64,000 nt of DNA, from NCBI GenBank assembly GCA_963799425.1, contig CAWCXA010000012.1, positions 1 through 64,000 on the forward strand, written 5' to 3'. Shown here piece after piece: positions 1-7,851 of this stretch. The notes under the pieces were generated by a model. The model ran no database searches, was not told the DNA's origin, and saw only the letters and a list, made by a program, of their open reading frames with translations. Both the position numbers and the translations under genes were made by a program. This DNA comes from CAVWSM01 sp963799425. GTDB taxonomy: Bacteria; Actinomycetota; Actinomycetes; Jiangellales; Jiangellaceae. How positions within the stretch are numbered: the stretch's first letter is position 1; each line of letters starts with the position of its first letter.

Positions 1-60
1 TCGACGCGCCGCGACGCGCTGCCTGGCAGCCCTGGTTAACCAGTTCGGAGGTCGGGATCG

Positions 61-438
61 ATGAGCAGGCCAGGAGCAGTTTGGCCCCCGGCGATCGGCG
101 TCGGGACGGCGGCGGGTCTTTACGGGGTGTACCACGTGGGGTACGGCATTGGGCGGCAGCGAGCTACTCTTCCTCACCGGTCTCGGCGTTGTCTACGCGG
201 TCGCCTTCGCCGCAGCGCGCACCTCCTGGTCTTGTGGCCGCTGCTCACGCCGCTGGGCTCGTTCTGCGCCAACCTCGACGCCGGTGACATCGAGCTGCCA
301 TGGGCCTCCATCGCGGGGTTCGTCGACGTCTTCGCGCTCATGGTGCTCGCCGGCTGGCTTGCTGCGCGTCATCAGCGCAAGCGTGTCGAAGCAATGACGG
401 GACCTTTGGCCCTTGAACCAGACCGCCGGGTGGGCTGA
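61..438 (+). pseudogene. CPBP-family intramembrane protease remnant (C-terminal part, two frameshifts)
   Basis: The readable product resembles the C-terminal membrane half of CPBP (CAAX/bacteriocin-processing) proteases: a segment around YGVYHVGYG with the conserved His, then two hydrophobic helices and a short basic tail. Reading frame is lost after about position 148 and regained near 225, so the helix starting MGGSELLF lies in the neighbouring frame. An in-frame TAA at 37-39 and the absence of the EExxxR glutamate motif show the N-terminal half is missing. ATG at 61 follows a GGAGG. The two indels compensate each other, so either gene decay or base-calling error is possible. Family call is by pattern. 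Confidence 0.55.
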
Positions 439-529
439 AATAACGGGTGAGCAGGAAGGGTCCGATAAGCAGATGGCAGTCGATTTCCGGGAAAACCGAG
501 ACCGTCGTCACTCGCCGTCGCGTTTGCGA

Positions 530-1852
530 TGGCAGGGCTCGTCCCACTCATCTGTTGGCCGGTCCTGGCGCGCATCGTCATGGCGAGGGCGTCGTCGAGG
601 AAGGTCGTGACGCGCTGTTCCCACTGGTGGGGTGGGTGTCGAGCGCGGCGGTGTGCCCGGTGTCGGGGACTATCCATAGCTCGACTGTTTCCGGTGACGC
701 CGACTGGATGTAGCGACCCGCGTGTGCCTCGTTGGCTACGTCGCCGCCGGCGATCAGCAGCATCGGTCGGGGTGCGGACGTGGCGACTGCGTCGCGAAGT
801 GTGATCGGTTGGTCGGCGGCGGTGAGCAGGTCGGCGGCTGTACGTCAGCCGGTCGATACCTTCCTGGAACGCGCCGCGCCAGCCGAATTCGTCGGACAGC
901 CAGGCCCTGTCGCCGGTGACTCGGTTGGTCGCGCCCTCGGCGACGACCGCCCGGATGCGGAGTCGGTGCAGCGGCACCGATCGCCTGCTCACCGCCCATC
1001 GACATGCCGACGGCGGCGATCGACCATCGTCGACGTCAGGCTGGGCCTGCAGGAACGAGACGGCCGCGGCGATGTCCTCGTCGCCGTACCAGCCGAAGTC
1101 CATGGCCCGGCCGCCGCTGCGACCGTGGCCGCGGGCATCGAAGAGGAGCACACCGTACCCGTGTCGGCCAGGACGACGGCGTGGTCCAGCACGCCCGAGC
1201 GGGTCGAGCCGGCGCCGTGCAGCAAGACGACGGCGGCGCCGTTGGTCGATGGGACGTACCAGCCGGAGAGCGTGACGCCGTCTACCGTGTCGAACTCGGC
1301 GTCTTCGTAGCGCAGCCCACGATCGCCTGGTGTCGTCGCCCCGACCGACGTCGGCGGCACGTTCGTGACAGCGACAGCCTGCCCGAACGACCACACGACC
1401 ATGAAGACGGCACAAAGCAGTCCGGGTACGACGAGGAGGCGCCGCCAACTCCGGGTTGCCCGCACCAGCAGCACCCCACCGGCACCGACGAGGACAAGTC
1501 CACCTACAAGGCTGACCAGCCCGGCGATTGTGAGCGGCTGTATCCCCACCTTGGCCAGATGCGGGATGCCCACCCCAACCCCGACGGGGACCGCGATGGA
1601 TCCGACGGCGATGGCGAGGACCGCGCGCAGGAGCTGCGTGCCCCGCTCGAACACGATGCACGTGATCCACGTGACGCCAGCAACCGCGATGACACGGGCC
1701 AGCTGCCACAAAGGTGAGCCATCGTGACCGACGATAAACGCGCTAGCTGCACCGACCGTGACCACTGTCGCGCGAAGCAGCCGAACCCCGGTCGCCGGCG
1801 GAGAAGCACTTAGCGCGGCGGGTCGGCGGACCAGATGCTTCGTCCCAGCCAT
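530..1852 (-). pseudogene. Alpha/beta hydrolase with N-terminal membrane domain, broken by several single-base deletions
   Basis: Reading from 1852, the intact first part (about 230 codons) has four or five membrane helices, then a serine-hydrolase start with VVLLHGAGSTRSG. After about 1160 the continuation (LLFDARGHGRSGG, then WYGDEDIAAAVSFLQ) is in another frame. The nucleophile elbow VGMSMGGEQ is in a third frame near 1005, and the late segment with IVPDTGHT and the C-terminal helix in further frames. Most breaks are explained by one missing base in short G or C runs, with the amino-acid sense otherwise well preserved. The 5' end overlaps the upstream membrane-protein gene by about 40 bases, suggesting one transcript. 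Function unknown; a membrane-anchored esterase or thioesterase is possible. Confidence 0.65.
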
Positions 1853-2715
1853 GATCCACCAACAGGTAGCAGCCGACGGTTACCGACGATGAGCAAGCCG
1901 CCCGCCGCCGCTGCGAGCACCGCGAACAGTCCGGAGACAACCAGGTCGTCAGCACTCGGAGCGTCACCTCCGGCAACCATGAATACGAGCATCGAGAGCA
2001 CAGCGAGGCTCAAGGTGAGCAGCTTGCACAGCAGCACTGCGGCCAACACCGGTCCGGCCGGTAGTCCTTGGAGCAGCAGGAGACCAGCTGCGATAACCAA
2101 TGGGATCACGAGCGCGAGATCCAGGACGTACACGGGGTTGGGCAGGTCGTCCGCCAACCGGGTCTCCGGCAAGCCACCAGGAAACGCCTGCATGATGTCG
2201 GAGAGCCACAAGAGCGCAAACACGCAGCCCGTCGTCAGCAAGAGATGCGCCGTGCCTCGACGAGGGGCTCGTTCGAACGCCTGGGCAACGAGGTCAACCC
2301 GGATGCGCAGCAGCCCGTCCAGCAGGCCGAAGGTAGCCATCCCGAACGCAGCGACATAGAGCAGGAACGCGTCGTTGTAGGGGACCCCGAACGCGTAGAC
2401 CGCGTAGCTATAGGCGACGTACATCATGAGGCCGCACCACACCAGGTGCGCCCGCAGGGACCCGGCCAACGCGGCCCGCGCGGTCAAGAGCAAGACCGGA
2501 ATCGTCGCGAGCGTTAGCAGGTCCTGACCTCGACCCTGCGCGACCACCTCATCCGCCACCCCGTAGGCATCCTCAGCCAGCAGGCCGTAGAGGGTGGCCA
2601 CTACCAGCACTGCCCCAAGCACAACGGAGTACCACAGCGAAAGCGGTTGTCCAGCAGGAGCGGGGCGGCGTGGCACGGGTGCGACCGGGAGCTTTGACAC
2701 GTAGACCGCACGCAT
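1810..2715 (-). CDS. Polytopic membrane protein, function unknown
   Basis: 301 aa with roughly eight hydrophobic segments (starting about residues 28, 68, 94, 117, 158, 196, 222 and 259), a short basic cytoplasmic N-terminus and no catalytic motif I recognise. ATG at 2715 follows a GGGAG six bases upstream and begins 5 bases after the CBS gene stops, so it is co-transcribed with the two CBS genes. Its 3' end overlaps the start of the broken hydrolase. Unlike its downstream neighbour it is intact. It could be a sensor or a lipid-interacting protein; nothing in the sequence decides. Confidence 0.75.
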   Translation of the reverse strand: MRAVYVSKLPVAPVPRRPAPAGQPLSLWYSVVLGAVLVVATLYGLLAEDAYGVADEVVAQGRGQDLLTLATIPVLLLTARAALAGSLRAHLVWCGLMMYVAYSYAVYAFGVPYNDAFLLYVAAFGMATFGLLDGLLRIRVDLVAQAFERAPRRGTAHLLLTTGCVFALLWLSDIMQAFPGGLPETRLADDLPNPVYVLDLALVIPLVIAAGLLLLQGLPAGPVLAAVLLCKLLTLSLAVLSMLVFMVAGGDAPSADDLVVSGLFAVLAAAAGGLLIVGNRRLLPVGGSWLGRSIWSADPPR

Positions 2716-2720
2716 CTCGA

Positions 2721-3137
2721 TTAACTCCCACTACGAGCCGGTGGGACGGGGACGCTCGAGAACGGGTCGAGCACAGCCTTGAGCACGTCCCTGATCGAAA
2801 CCATCCCGACCGGCCGCGAGTCGCGCAGCACGGGTAGGTGTCTGACACCGAATGCCGTCATCAGCCGGCCAGCGTGCGCGACGCTGTCGTGCGGAGTCAC
2901 CCAGAAAACCGACTGAACGATCACATCTGCGGCCAGCGTGATGTCGAGATCCGCACCGGCGTCGACCATCCGTACGAGGTCGCGTTCGGACACGATCCCT
3001 ACGGCCGCGTCGTCCTCAACAACGACCACCGCACCGACACCTGCCCGGCACAGCATCGCGGCCACCGTGCGGAGTGACGTCGTAGGCTCAACCATCACCA
3101 GGGGTGCATGCATGATTGCCGCGACCTGCTGGCTCAT
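2721..3137 (-). CDS. Tandem CBS-domain protein
   Basis: 138 aa consisting almost only of two CBS domains (about residues 8-60 and 74-125), each with the typical ending (VGIVSERDLV, VGMVSIRDVL). Stand-alone CBS pairs bind adenine nucleotides and act as energy-state sensors or IMPDH-like regulators. The start ATG at 3137 overlaps the stop of the preceding CBS gene by four bases (ATGA), so translation is coupled. The arrangement Hsp20-CBS-CBS recalls hypoxia/dormancy gene sets of actinobacteria such as the DosR regulon, but I found no convincing DosR box here. Confidence 0.88.
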   Translation of the reverse strand: MSQQVAAIMHAPLVMVEPTTSLRTVAAMLCRAGVGAVVVVEDDAAVGIVSERDLVRMVDAGADLDITLAADVIVQSVFWVTPHDSVAHAGRLMTAFGVRHLPVLRDSRPVGMVSIRDVLKAVLDPFSSVPVPPARSGS

Positions 3138-3613
3138 GGTTCCGACCCTCCTGAGGTTCCGCTGGCGATGAGCCCGACCAGGTCACTCCCGGTGAGGATG
3201 CCCACCGGCGATCCGTCCGCCAGCACGACCGGCAGCGCATCGATACGGTTGCGAAGCATGAGGTGTGCAGCCTCAGTGACGGGTGTCGACGCTATGATCG
3301 CCTCGCAGTGCCCGGGAAGTACATCACCGACCGACAGCACGTCCAGCCTCCCCGGGTTCATGTGCCACGTGGCCGCGATCATCCGGTCAGTGAGCACGCC
3401 GACGCAGCGCTGGGAACTGTCGACAACGACCAGATGCCGAAGCCCACTGACGACAAACCGCGCGAGAGCCGAGGAAAGGCTCAGCGAGGCCGCCACGGTC
3501 ACAACCGGTCTCGACATCATCTCGGCAACGGCGATGTCACGCAGGTCGCGTCCGCGGACAGCCTCGCTTGTAGCCTCGCCCATCTCAGTCACCCCTCCCA
3601 GGCAAGGGACCAC
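3134..3613 (-). CDS. Tandem CBS-domain protein
   Basis: 159 aa with two CBS domains (about residues 28-80 and 95-150). The first ends CVGVLTDRMI, the second SPVGILTGSDLVGL. It is a paralogue of the next gene, with which it overlaps by four bases, and starts 12 bases after the Hsp20 stop codon. Likely forms a heteromeric or paired nucleotide-sensing module with that neighbour. The first 15 residues (GGVTEMGEATSEAVRG) are outside the domain, so the true start may be slightly downstream. Confidence 0.87.
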   Translation of the reverse strand: MVPCLGGVTEMGEATSEAVRGRDLRDIAVAEMMSRPVVTVAASLSLSSALARFVVSGLRHLVVVDSSQRCVGVLTDRMIAATWHMNPGRLDVLSVGDVLPGHCEAIIASTPVTEAAHLMLRNRIDALPVVLADGSPVGILTGSDLVGLIASGTSGGSEP

Positions 3614-3625
3614 GACGCGGATCCG

Positions 3626-4057
3626 TCACTTGGCCGTGATGGCAACCCGCGTGGTCTCCTCCTTCTTGGGTTCGGCGAGTCCCACGGTGACCGTGAGCAC
3701 GCCGTCCTCGTACGTTGCGGTGATGTCGTCCTTGACGGCGTTGTCCGGCAGAGTCACGGTGCGCTCAAACGCGCCGTACCGGAACTCCGAACGGTGGGCC
3801 TCCTTGTGTTCCTGGCGCCGCTCGGCACGCAGGGTCAGGACACCGTCAGCGACGGTGATCTCGACATCTTTCTCCGGGTCGATCCCCGGCATCTCGGCAC
3901 GCAGGATGTACTTGCTGCCCTCGACGTAGTCCTCGAGCCGCAGGACCTGTAGCGCGTTCAGGCCCGCCGGGCGCAGGAATGTCGGGAAGCCGTGTTCCAT
4001 CCATTCGATGAGCTCAGGGAAGCCGAACCGCTCGGGACGTCGTACCAGTTCAGGCAT
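3626..4057 (-). CDS. Hsp20 / alpha-crystallin small heat-shock protein
   Basis: 143 aa. The alpha-crystallin domain spans about residues 45-135, with the signature PGIDPEKDVEITVADGVL, the A-E-R-R-Q-E stretch after it, and the C-terminal beta strand GVLTVTVGL followed by PKKEETTRVAI with the I-x-I-like tail. ATP-independent holdase that binds unfolding proteins in the cytoplasm. I chose ATG at 4057 because GAGGAGG lies five bases upstream; the long frame-open extension above it is remnant DNA. First gene of the run hsp20-CBS-CBS-membrane protein. No HAIR or CIRCE element was seen upstream. Confidence 0.92.
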   Translation of the reverse strand: MPELVRRPERFGFPELIEWMEHGFPTFLRPAGLNALQVLRLEDYVEGSKYILRAEMPGIDPEKDVEITVADGVLTLRAERRQEHKEAHRSEFRYGAFERTVTLPDNAVKDDITATYEDGVLTVTVGLAEPKKEETTRVAITAK

Positions 4058-4401
4058 TGTTGCCTCCTCGCTGAAGTAGGCGAATCGGTACGTGTCCATC
4101 ACATCTCCGCTGCACCTCGTCGCACAGGGCCGCAGGGCCGAATCTCCGGGGACCATCGGCGCTGTCGTGACCCGACCGGCCAGGTCATGCTGCGGACGTG
4201 GGTGCAGTCGACTGCGCCCTCCATCAGGGTCTGCGTGAAATCCGCCAGCGCAACTGGCAGCCATTCCCGGTGGCGCTCGCAGCATCGACGGAGTGGCGCT
4301 GACCCTCGCCCACCTCGATAGGACAGTCGTGCGCTGCGGGTCAGGACCAACGACTGGCTGACGCCAGTCTGAGCTTGGCTGTTTGACTCGCCTGGTGATG
4401 G

Positions 4402-4700
4402 TCACACTGTCCGGGCGTCGTCTTCGCCGGCGGTGAGGAAGGCGTCGACACGACGGAGTCGGAACTCGGCCGGAAGGTTCTGGACGTGCACGATGCGGTC
4501 GATGCGAAAGAAGCGGACGTCGTCGCGGAGGTGTTCCCATGCCAGCGCGTACCAGACGGGCACGTTGTAGTAGAGGTACTGCGTTTCGACGTCGCGGCTG
4601 GTGATGACGCCGTGCTGGTCCTGGCGGGTGATTCGGATGAGCGCTACATGCGCCGTCCGCGGATCCGACGTATGTCGGCGCCGGCCCGTTGGAGGACCTG
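4402..4700 (-). pseudogene. WYL-domain transcriptional regulator, C-terminal remnant
   Basis: The minus strand reads ITRQDQHGVITSRDVETQ, then YYNVPVWYALAWEHLRDD, FRIDRIVHVQ, and ends LRRVDAFLTAGEDD before a TGA at 4402-4404. This is the C-terminal WYL/effector part of a DeoR/YafY-type regulator, including the hallmark W-Y and the F-R-x-D-R-I strand. Upstream, in another frame, EQVLQRAGADIRRIRG may be its continuation. No helix-turn-helix is found and no start codon precedes it in frame, so it is a truncated and frameshifted leftover. Confidence 0.6.
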
Positions 4701-5035
4701 CTCACAAAGCCCCCGGCGATGTTGGGTCCGTCATCGCCGAACGGTGCCGCCGCGACCCTGTCTGGGCGCACGTTCTAGCCTTAGTCTGGCTGCAGCCAGC
4801 CACCCGAAGGAGACTCCCGGCGTTGGAGATGATGCTGCCGCCCGCAATCTATGGGTGACGTTGCCCTGTGCGACAAGTGGCTTCCGCTCCGACGAGGCAG
4901 GCAGGCCAGCGCCACAGTCGGATGCATGAGTCACACCTTCGATGGGATCGGGCGAAAGCTCGGACCGGCCGTGAATGGCAACCATCTGTGTCGTCGGCGA
5001 GCGCACCGTCGGACCCTTTCATACAGTCCCGTGAC

Positions 5036-5440
5036 ATGAAGATCATTACCCGCAGGAATTGGCGCCGGTTTCGGCTCCTGGTTCTTTGGACGGGGCTGCC
5101 GGTGCTGGTCTGGATCTGGGCGTCCAGTGTGCCGGCTGCTGCGCGGGCCGCAGCTTCTCTCGCCTACCTTGCGTTCTTCCTGCTTCTGGCGCCAAGTTGG
5201 TGTGCTGCTACCAACAGGAACGGCACCTTGTGCAGGAACAACACAACCGGCGTTTTCCTGGGATGCCATCTTCGCCAGCATCGTTGGCAAAAAGACGGGG
5301 TCCTTACTGCGACTGAGTCAGTTCAAGTCGTCAGTGGGTCGCGTCATGAGAGATCCATCGACGTCAGCGGCCGTCGTGGGCTCTTGCGCGGCAGTCGCCT
5401 CGGCACTCGCCGCGGGGTACAGATCGCGGTCAATTAGGGG
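5036..5440 (+). pseudogene. Small membrane protein with Cys/His motif, frameshifted
   Basis: From ATG 5036 the product has a basic start, two adjoining hydrophobic helices (about residues 12-55) and a compact motif with three Cys and one His (WCAATNRNG, LCRN, GCHLRQHRW), resembling small actinobacterial proteins that may bind zinc at the membrane face. After about 5293 the natural continuation (SLLRLSQFKSSVGRVM and a final helix STSAAVVGSCAAVASALAAG) is in the adjacent frame, indicating one indel. Without correction the protein ends with an unrelated arginine-rich tail at 5437. Function unknown. Confidence 0.45.
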
Positions 5441-5837
5441 CACGCGCAACAGCCCCGCCCTGACTGTCGTGGAGTCACGCGTGCTGCTCGCAGGCAAAGC
5501 CTGGCTCGGTGCGGGCGCTGCTCGGGCCTGGTTCGGTATTGCCGGCGCATGCGAAGCGCGTTGACGGCAGCAAGGTCGGGCGAGCGTACTCGCCCTCACC
5601 GCGGCTAATGCGGAAACGCGATCAAGGCCTGCGAGTGAGGCCAAGGGACGCAGCCGTTGAATCCGCCGGCGTGTCGCGTCGTTCAGGTGTCGGCCGCGAG
5701 GTTGTCGTGGGACGTCGCGGATGAATGCATTGTGGGTGGTTGTGCTCGTCGAGCGGTTCGAGTTCGCGCGGGTTCCGGTTGCGCGTGGGCGGGGCGCCCT
5801 AGTAGCGAGGCAACATGCGTGCGCTGGTATGGCAGCG

Positions 5838-6338
5838 CTATTGGTGTCTGTGTGTCGCGATGTGGGCGGCGAGCTTGTCGAACGCCATCGCCCATCCGGC
5901 CGCCCCGGCGGAGTCGCCAGGGATTCCGGTGTGCGTCATCACCATTCTGGTGCGGCCACCGAGGTCTTGGAGCTCGACACGGACCTCGGTCGTGGTGGGA
6001 TGCCCCTCGGACATGCCCAGGCTCGAAGGGGAGGCCACGTTGCCGTTCTCGTCCGCTACGGACTCGGTGTAGACGAGTCGCTCGTTCGGCACGACCTCGC
6101 GGTACTCGCCGGTGAACCACATCCGCATCGGGCCGTCCGGGGTGGGTATCTGCATGCACACCAGACGTCTGCCACCAACACGCACGTCCAAGTTCGCGAC
6201 GGGGATGGTCGCGCCGTCGGGGCCGTACCACGCCTGGAAGTGTTCGGGGACGGTCCACATCTGCCAGATCAGATCCACCGGCGCGTCAAAGCTGCGCTCG
6301 ATGACCACCGCGTCCTGCACGGTCTTCTTGTCAGTCAT
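5838..6338 (-). CDS. SRPBCC (AHSA1-like) ligand-binding protein
   Basis: 166 aa Bet v1/START-fold protein of the AHSA1 subgroup. It starts VVIERSFDAPVDLIWQMWT, has the W-Y-G-P-D motif typical of the subgroup, the middle strand GEYREVVPNERLVYTE and the C-terminal helix GWAMAFDKLAAHI. Such proteins bind hydrophobic ligands or act with an ArsR partner as a regulated pair. The start overlaps the upstream ArsR gene by eight bases, a classical ArsR-SRPBCC bicistron. Ligand unknown. Confidence 0.88.
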   Translation of the reverse strand: MTDKKTVQDAVVIERSFDAPVDLIWQMWTVPEHFQAWYGPDGATIPVANLDVRVGGRRLVCMQIPTPDGPMRMWFTGEYREVVPNERLVYTESVADENGNVASPSSLGMSEGHPTTTEVRVELQDLGGRTRMVMTHTGIPGDSAGAAGWAMAFDKLAAHIATHRHQ

Positions 6339-6693
6339 GGTGCTTGCCCGCCCTTCGTTGCCGTCGCAGTCGCCGCAGGTAGTCGTCCATCAGGTCGAAG
6401 CGTGCCTCCCACACCGGCCGGTACTGCTCGGCCCAGGTCGATACCTCCTCGAGTGGTGCGGCGTCGAGGGTGCACGGCCGGTACTGGGCTCGTTGACCGC
6501 GTATGACCAAACCGGCCCGTTCCAGCACCTTGATGTGCTTGGAGATCGCGGGCAGCGTCAACTCAAATGGCTCGGCGAGCTCGTTGACGGTCGCCTCGCC
6601 CTCCGCCAGACGCGCCAGGATCGCTCGCCGCGTCTCGTTTGCCAACGCGGCGAAGGTCTCGCTGAGCCGGTCTTCGTCGATCGCCGCCGTCAT
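6331..6693 (-). CDS. ArsR-family winged-helix repressor
   Basis: 120 aa from ATG 6693 (a TTG at 6711 would add six residues). The winged helix spans about residues 8-85: FAALANETRRAILARLAEG, then TVNELAEPFELTLPAISKHI as recognition helix and LVIRGQRAQYRP as the wing. No CxC metal site, so it belongs to the non-metal group that is co-transcribed with SRPBCC genes and represses its own operon. A palindrome just upstream (6714-6727) is the probable operator and would also cover the divergent membrane-protein gene. Confidence 0.9.
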   Translation of the reverse strand: MTAAIDEDRLSETFAALANETRRAILARLAEGEATVNELAEPFELTLPAISKHIKVLERAGLVIRGQRAQYRPCTLDAAPLEEVSTWAEQYRPVWEARFDLMDDYLRRLRRQRRAGKHHD

Positions 6694-6713
6694 AACTCCT
6701 CTACTTTCCAAGA

Positions 6714-6727
6714 TGGTTAATTAGCCA
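6714..6727. promoter_or_regulatory. Palindromic operator candidate between ArsR and the DUF1772-like gene
   Basis: TGGTTAATTAGCCA is a 14-base palindrome with one mismatched pair, AT-rich in a GC-rich setting, centred about 27 bases upstream of the ArsR start. The length and position fit an autoregulatory ArsR operator. Confidence 0.5.
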
Positions 6728-6874
6728 ATTCGGAAACTAGAGGAAGGCGCCGCGAGTGTCAAGCATCGGCCTGGCGGACCACCCGACTAGGGAGCATCGA
6801 CCTCCCGACCGATGATCGACAGCCCCCGGTAGCCGGATAGCGTGCTCACAAACGCCGCGGAGGGAGCTTTCGCC

Positions 6875-7360
6875 ATGACGGCTGAGGAGTGGGTACTCGC
6901 AGCGACTGTCTTCTTCTCGGGGCTCGCGTCCGGCCTCTTGGGGATGCTGTGCACGATCATGCGGCCGATGCTCACGGACATGGACGGCCGGGACTTCCGG
7001 AACTTCATGGAGGCATTCCTTCGATTCGCGGATCAGTCTTGGGGAAAGGTGTACAACCTTGGCTGGTCGCTGGGGATGTTCCTTCTGCCGATCGTTGCGC
7101 TCGTGCTCCTATGGGACGATCGCGGATCGACCTCGTTCGTGCTCACCGCGATCGGCCTCGGCATCGTGTTCGTCGGCGTGATCATCGTCTCGAACGCCGT
7201 GAAAACACCTCACTACAAGGTGATGTTGGCCTGGGATCCCGAGGCGATGCCACCGAACTGGGAGGCGGGACGAGACAAGTACTTCACCATCAACTGGATT
7301 CAGATGGTGACGACCTGGTCTGCGTTCGTACTGTTCATCGTGGCGTTGATCGCCGTCTAG
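6875..7360 (+). CDS. DUF1772-like small membrane protein
   Basis: 161 aa with four hydrophobic helices (about residues 5-28, 58-80, 88-108, 140-160). The pattern of Trp, a loop with an early Arg-Pro (IMRPML), a Trp-rich middle and a final helix preceded by WEAGRDKYFTINW resembles the DUF1772 (anthrone-oxygenase-like) family, but the match is by pattern only. ATG 6875 follows GGAGGGA. Divergent from the ArsR-SRPBCC pair and probably controlled by the palindrome between them. Confidence 0.65.
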   Translation: MTAEEWVLAATVFFSGLASGLLGMLCTIMRPMLTDMDGRDFRNFMEAFLRFADQSWGKVYNLGWSLGMFLLPIVALVLLWDDRGSTSFVLTAIGLGIVFVGVIIVSNAVKTPHYKVMLAWDPEAMPPNWEAGRDKYFTINWIQMVTTWSAFVLFIVALIAV

Positions 7361-7773
7361 GGCGGTTCCTCCGCCCGTTCCACTCGTCGCGGAAACCTCG
7401 AACGCCCCGTCACTCACTCTCAACGCGGCGACGTCGGCGAAGATTTGGTGCGCGCGTGGAGATAGCGGCGACCGGGGCTTCTCGCGCGGCTTCTAGGCAC
7501 GGCGCCGAGTCAGCATCGCCTAGACGATCCCGAACGCCCCGCGCATCGGCTCGAGCGCTCGCCCTGCGGCGGATGAGGACGAACACAGACCCCCCATGAT
7601 CGCGCGGAACTGCTGACGCTAATCCCGCAACCGGTGATGGCGCACTGCGCGACCAACGCTCTTCGGCGTGCCACGTGATCCATCTCCGCCCCCAGCGGAA
7701 CGCTAGGGTGGGTGCTGGCGCGCCGGGAAGTCTGGTCGGCACCACAGCCAGGCTGCCCCCGAGGAGACGCCTC
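7361..7773. other. Intergenic stretch without a recognised gene
   Basis: About 410 bases of arginine-coding-like, GC-rich sequence in all frames. No domain, RNA or repeat recognised. A GAGGAG near 7761-7766 is the ribosome site for the following leader ORF. Confidence 0.5.
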
Positions 7774-7851
7774 ATGTGCTCCGAACTGACCGTGCCGGCC
7801 ATCGACCGCGGCGTTTCCCGTCGCACCTCCAACGCAGCACCGGCGCCGTGA
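7774..7851 (+). CDS. 25-codon upstream ORF (putative leader peptide) coupled to the permease
   Basis: ATG 7774 lies a good distance from GAGGAGA and opens a 25-codon frame, MCSELTVPAIDRGVSRRTSN plus a short Ala/Pro tail, ending TGA at 7849-7851. The stop overlaps a GTG at 7848 (GTGA) that is in frame with the permease, so translation of the leader could set permease expression. Alternatively the permease starts at GTG 7776, inside this ORF. Not tested by homology. Confidence 0.4.
   Translation: MCSELTVPAIDRGVSRRTSNAAPAP

Noticed and set aside
372..1709. 445-codon open frame on the minus strand
   Set aside because: It is stitched by chance from pieces of the broken hydrolase and arginine-rich out-of-frame DNA. 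Only short parts match the hydrolase.
4150..4180. DosR-like box upstream of Hsp20
   Set aside because: GGGACC...GTGACCC has wrong spacing and symmetry for a DosR site.
3626..4771. Extension of the Hsp20 frame by 238 codons upstream
   Set aside because: The extra part is antisense or shifted WYL-regulator remnant. ATG 4057 has a perfect ribosome site and the normal Hsp20 start.
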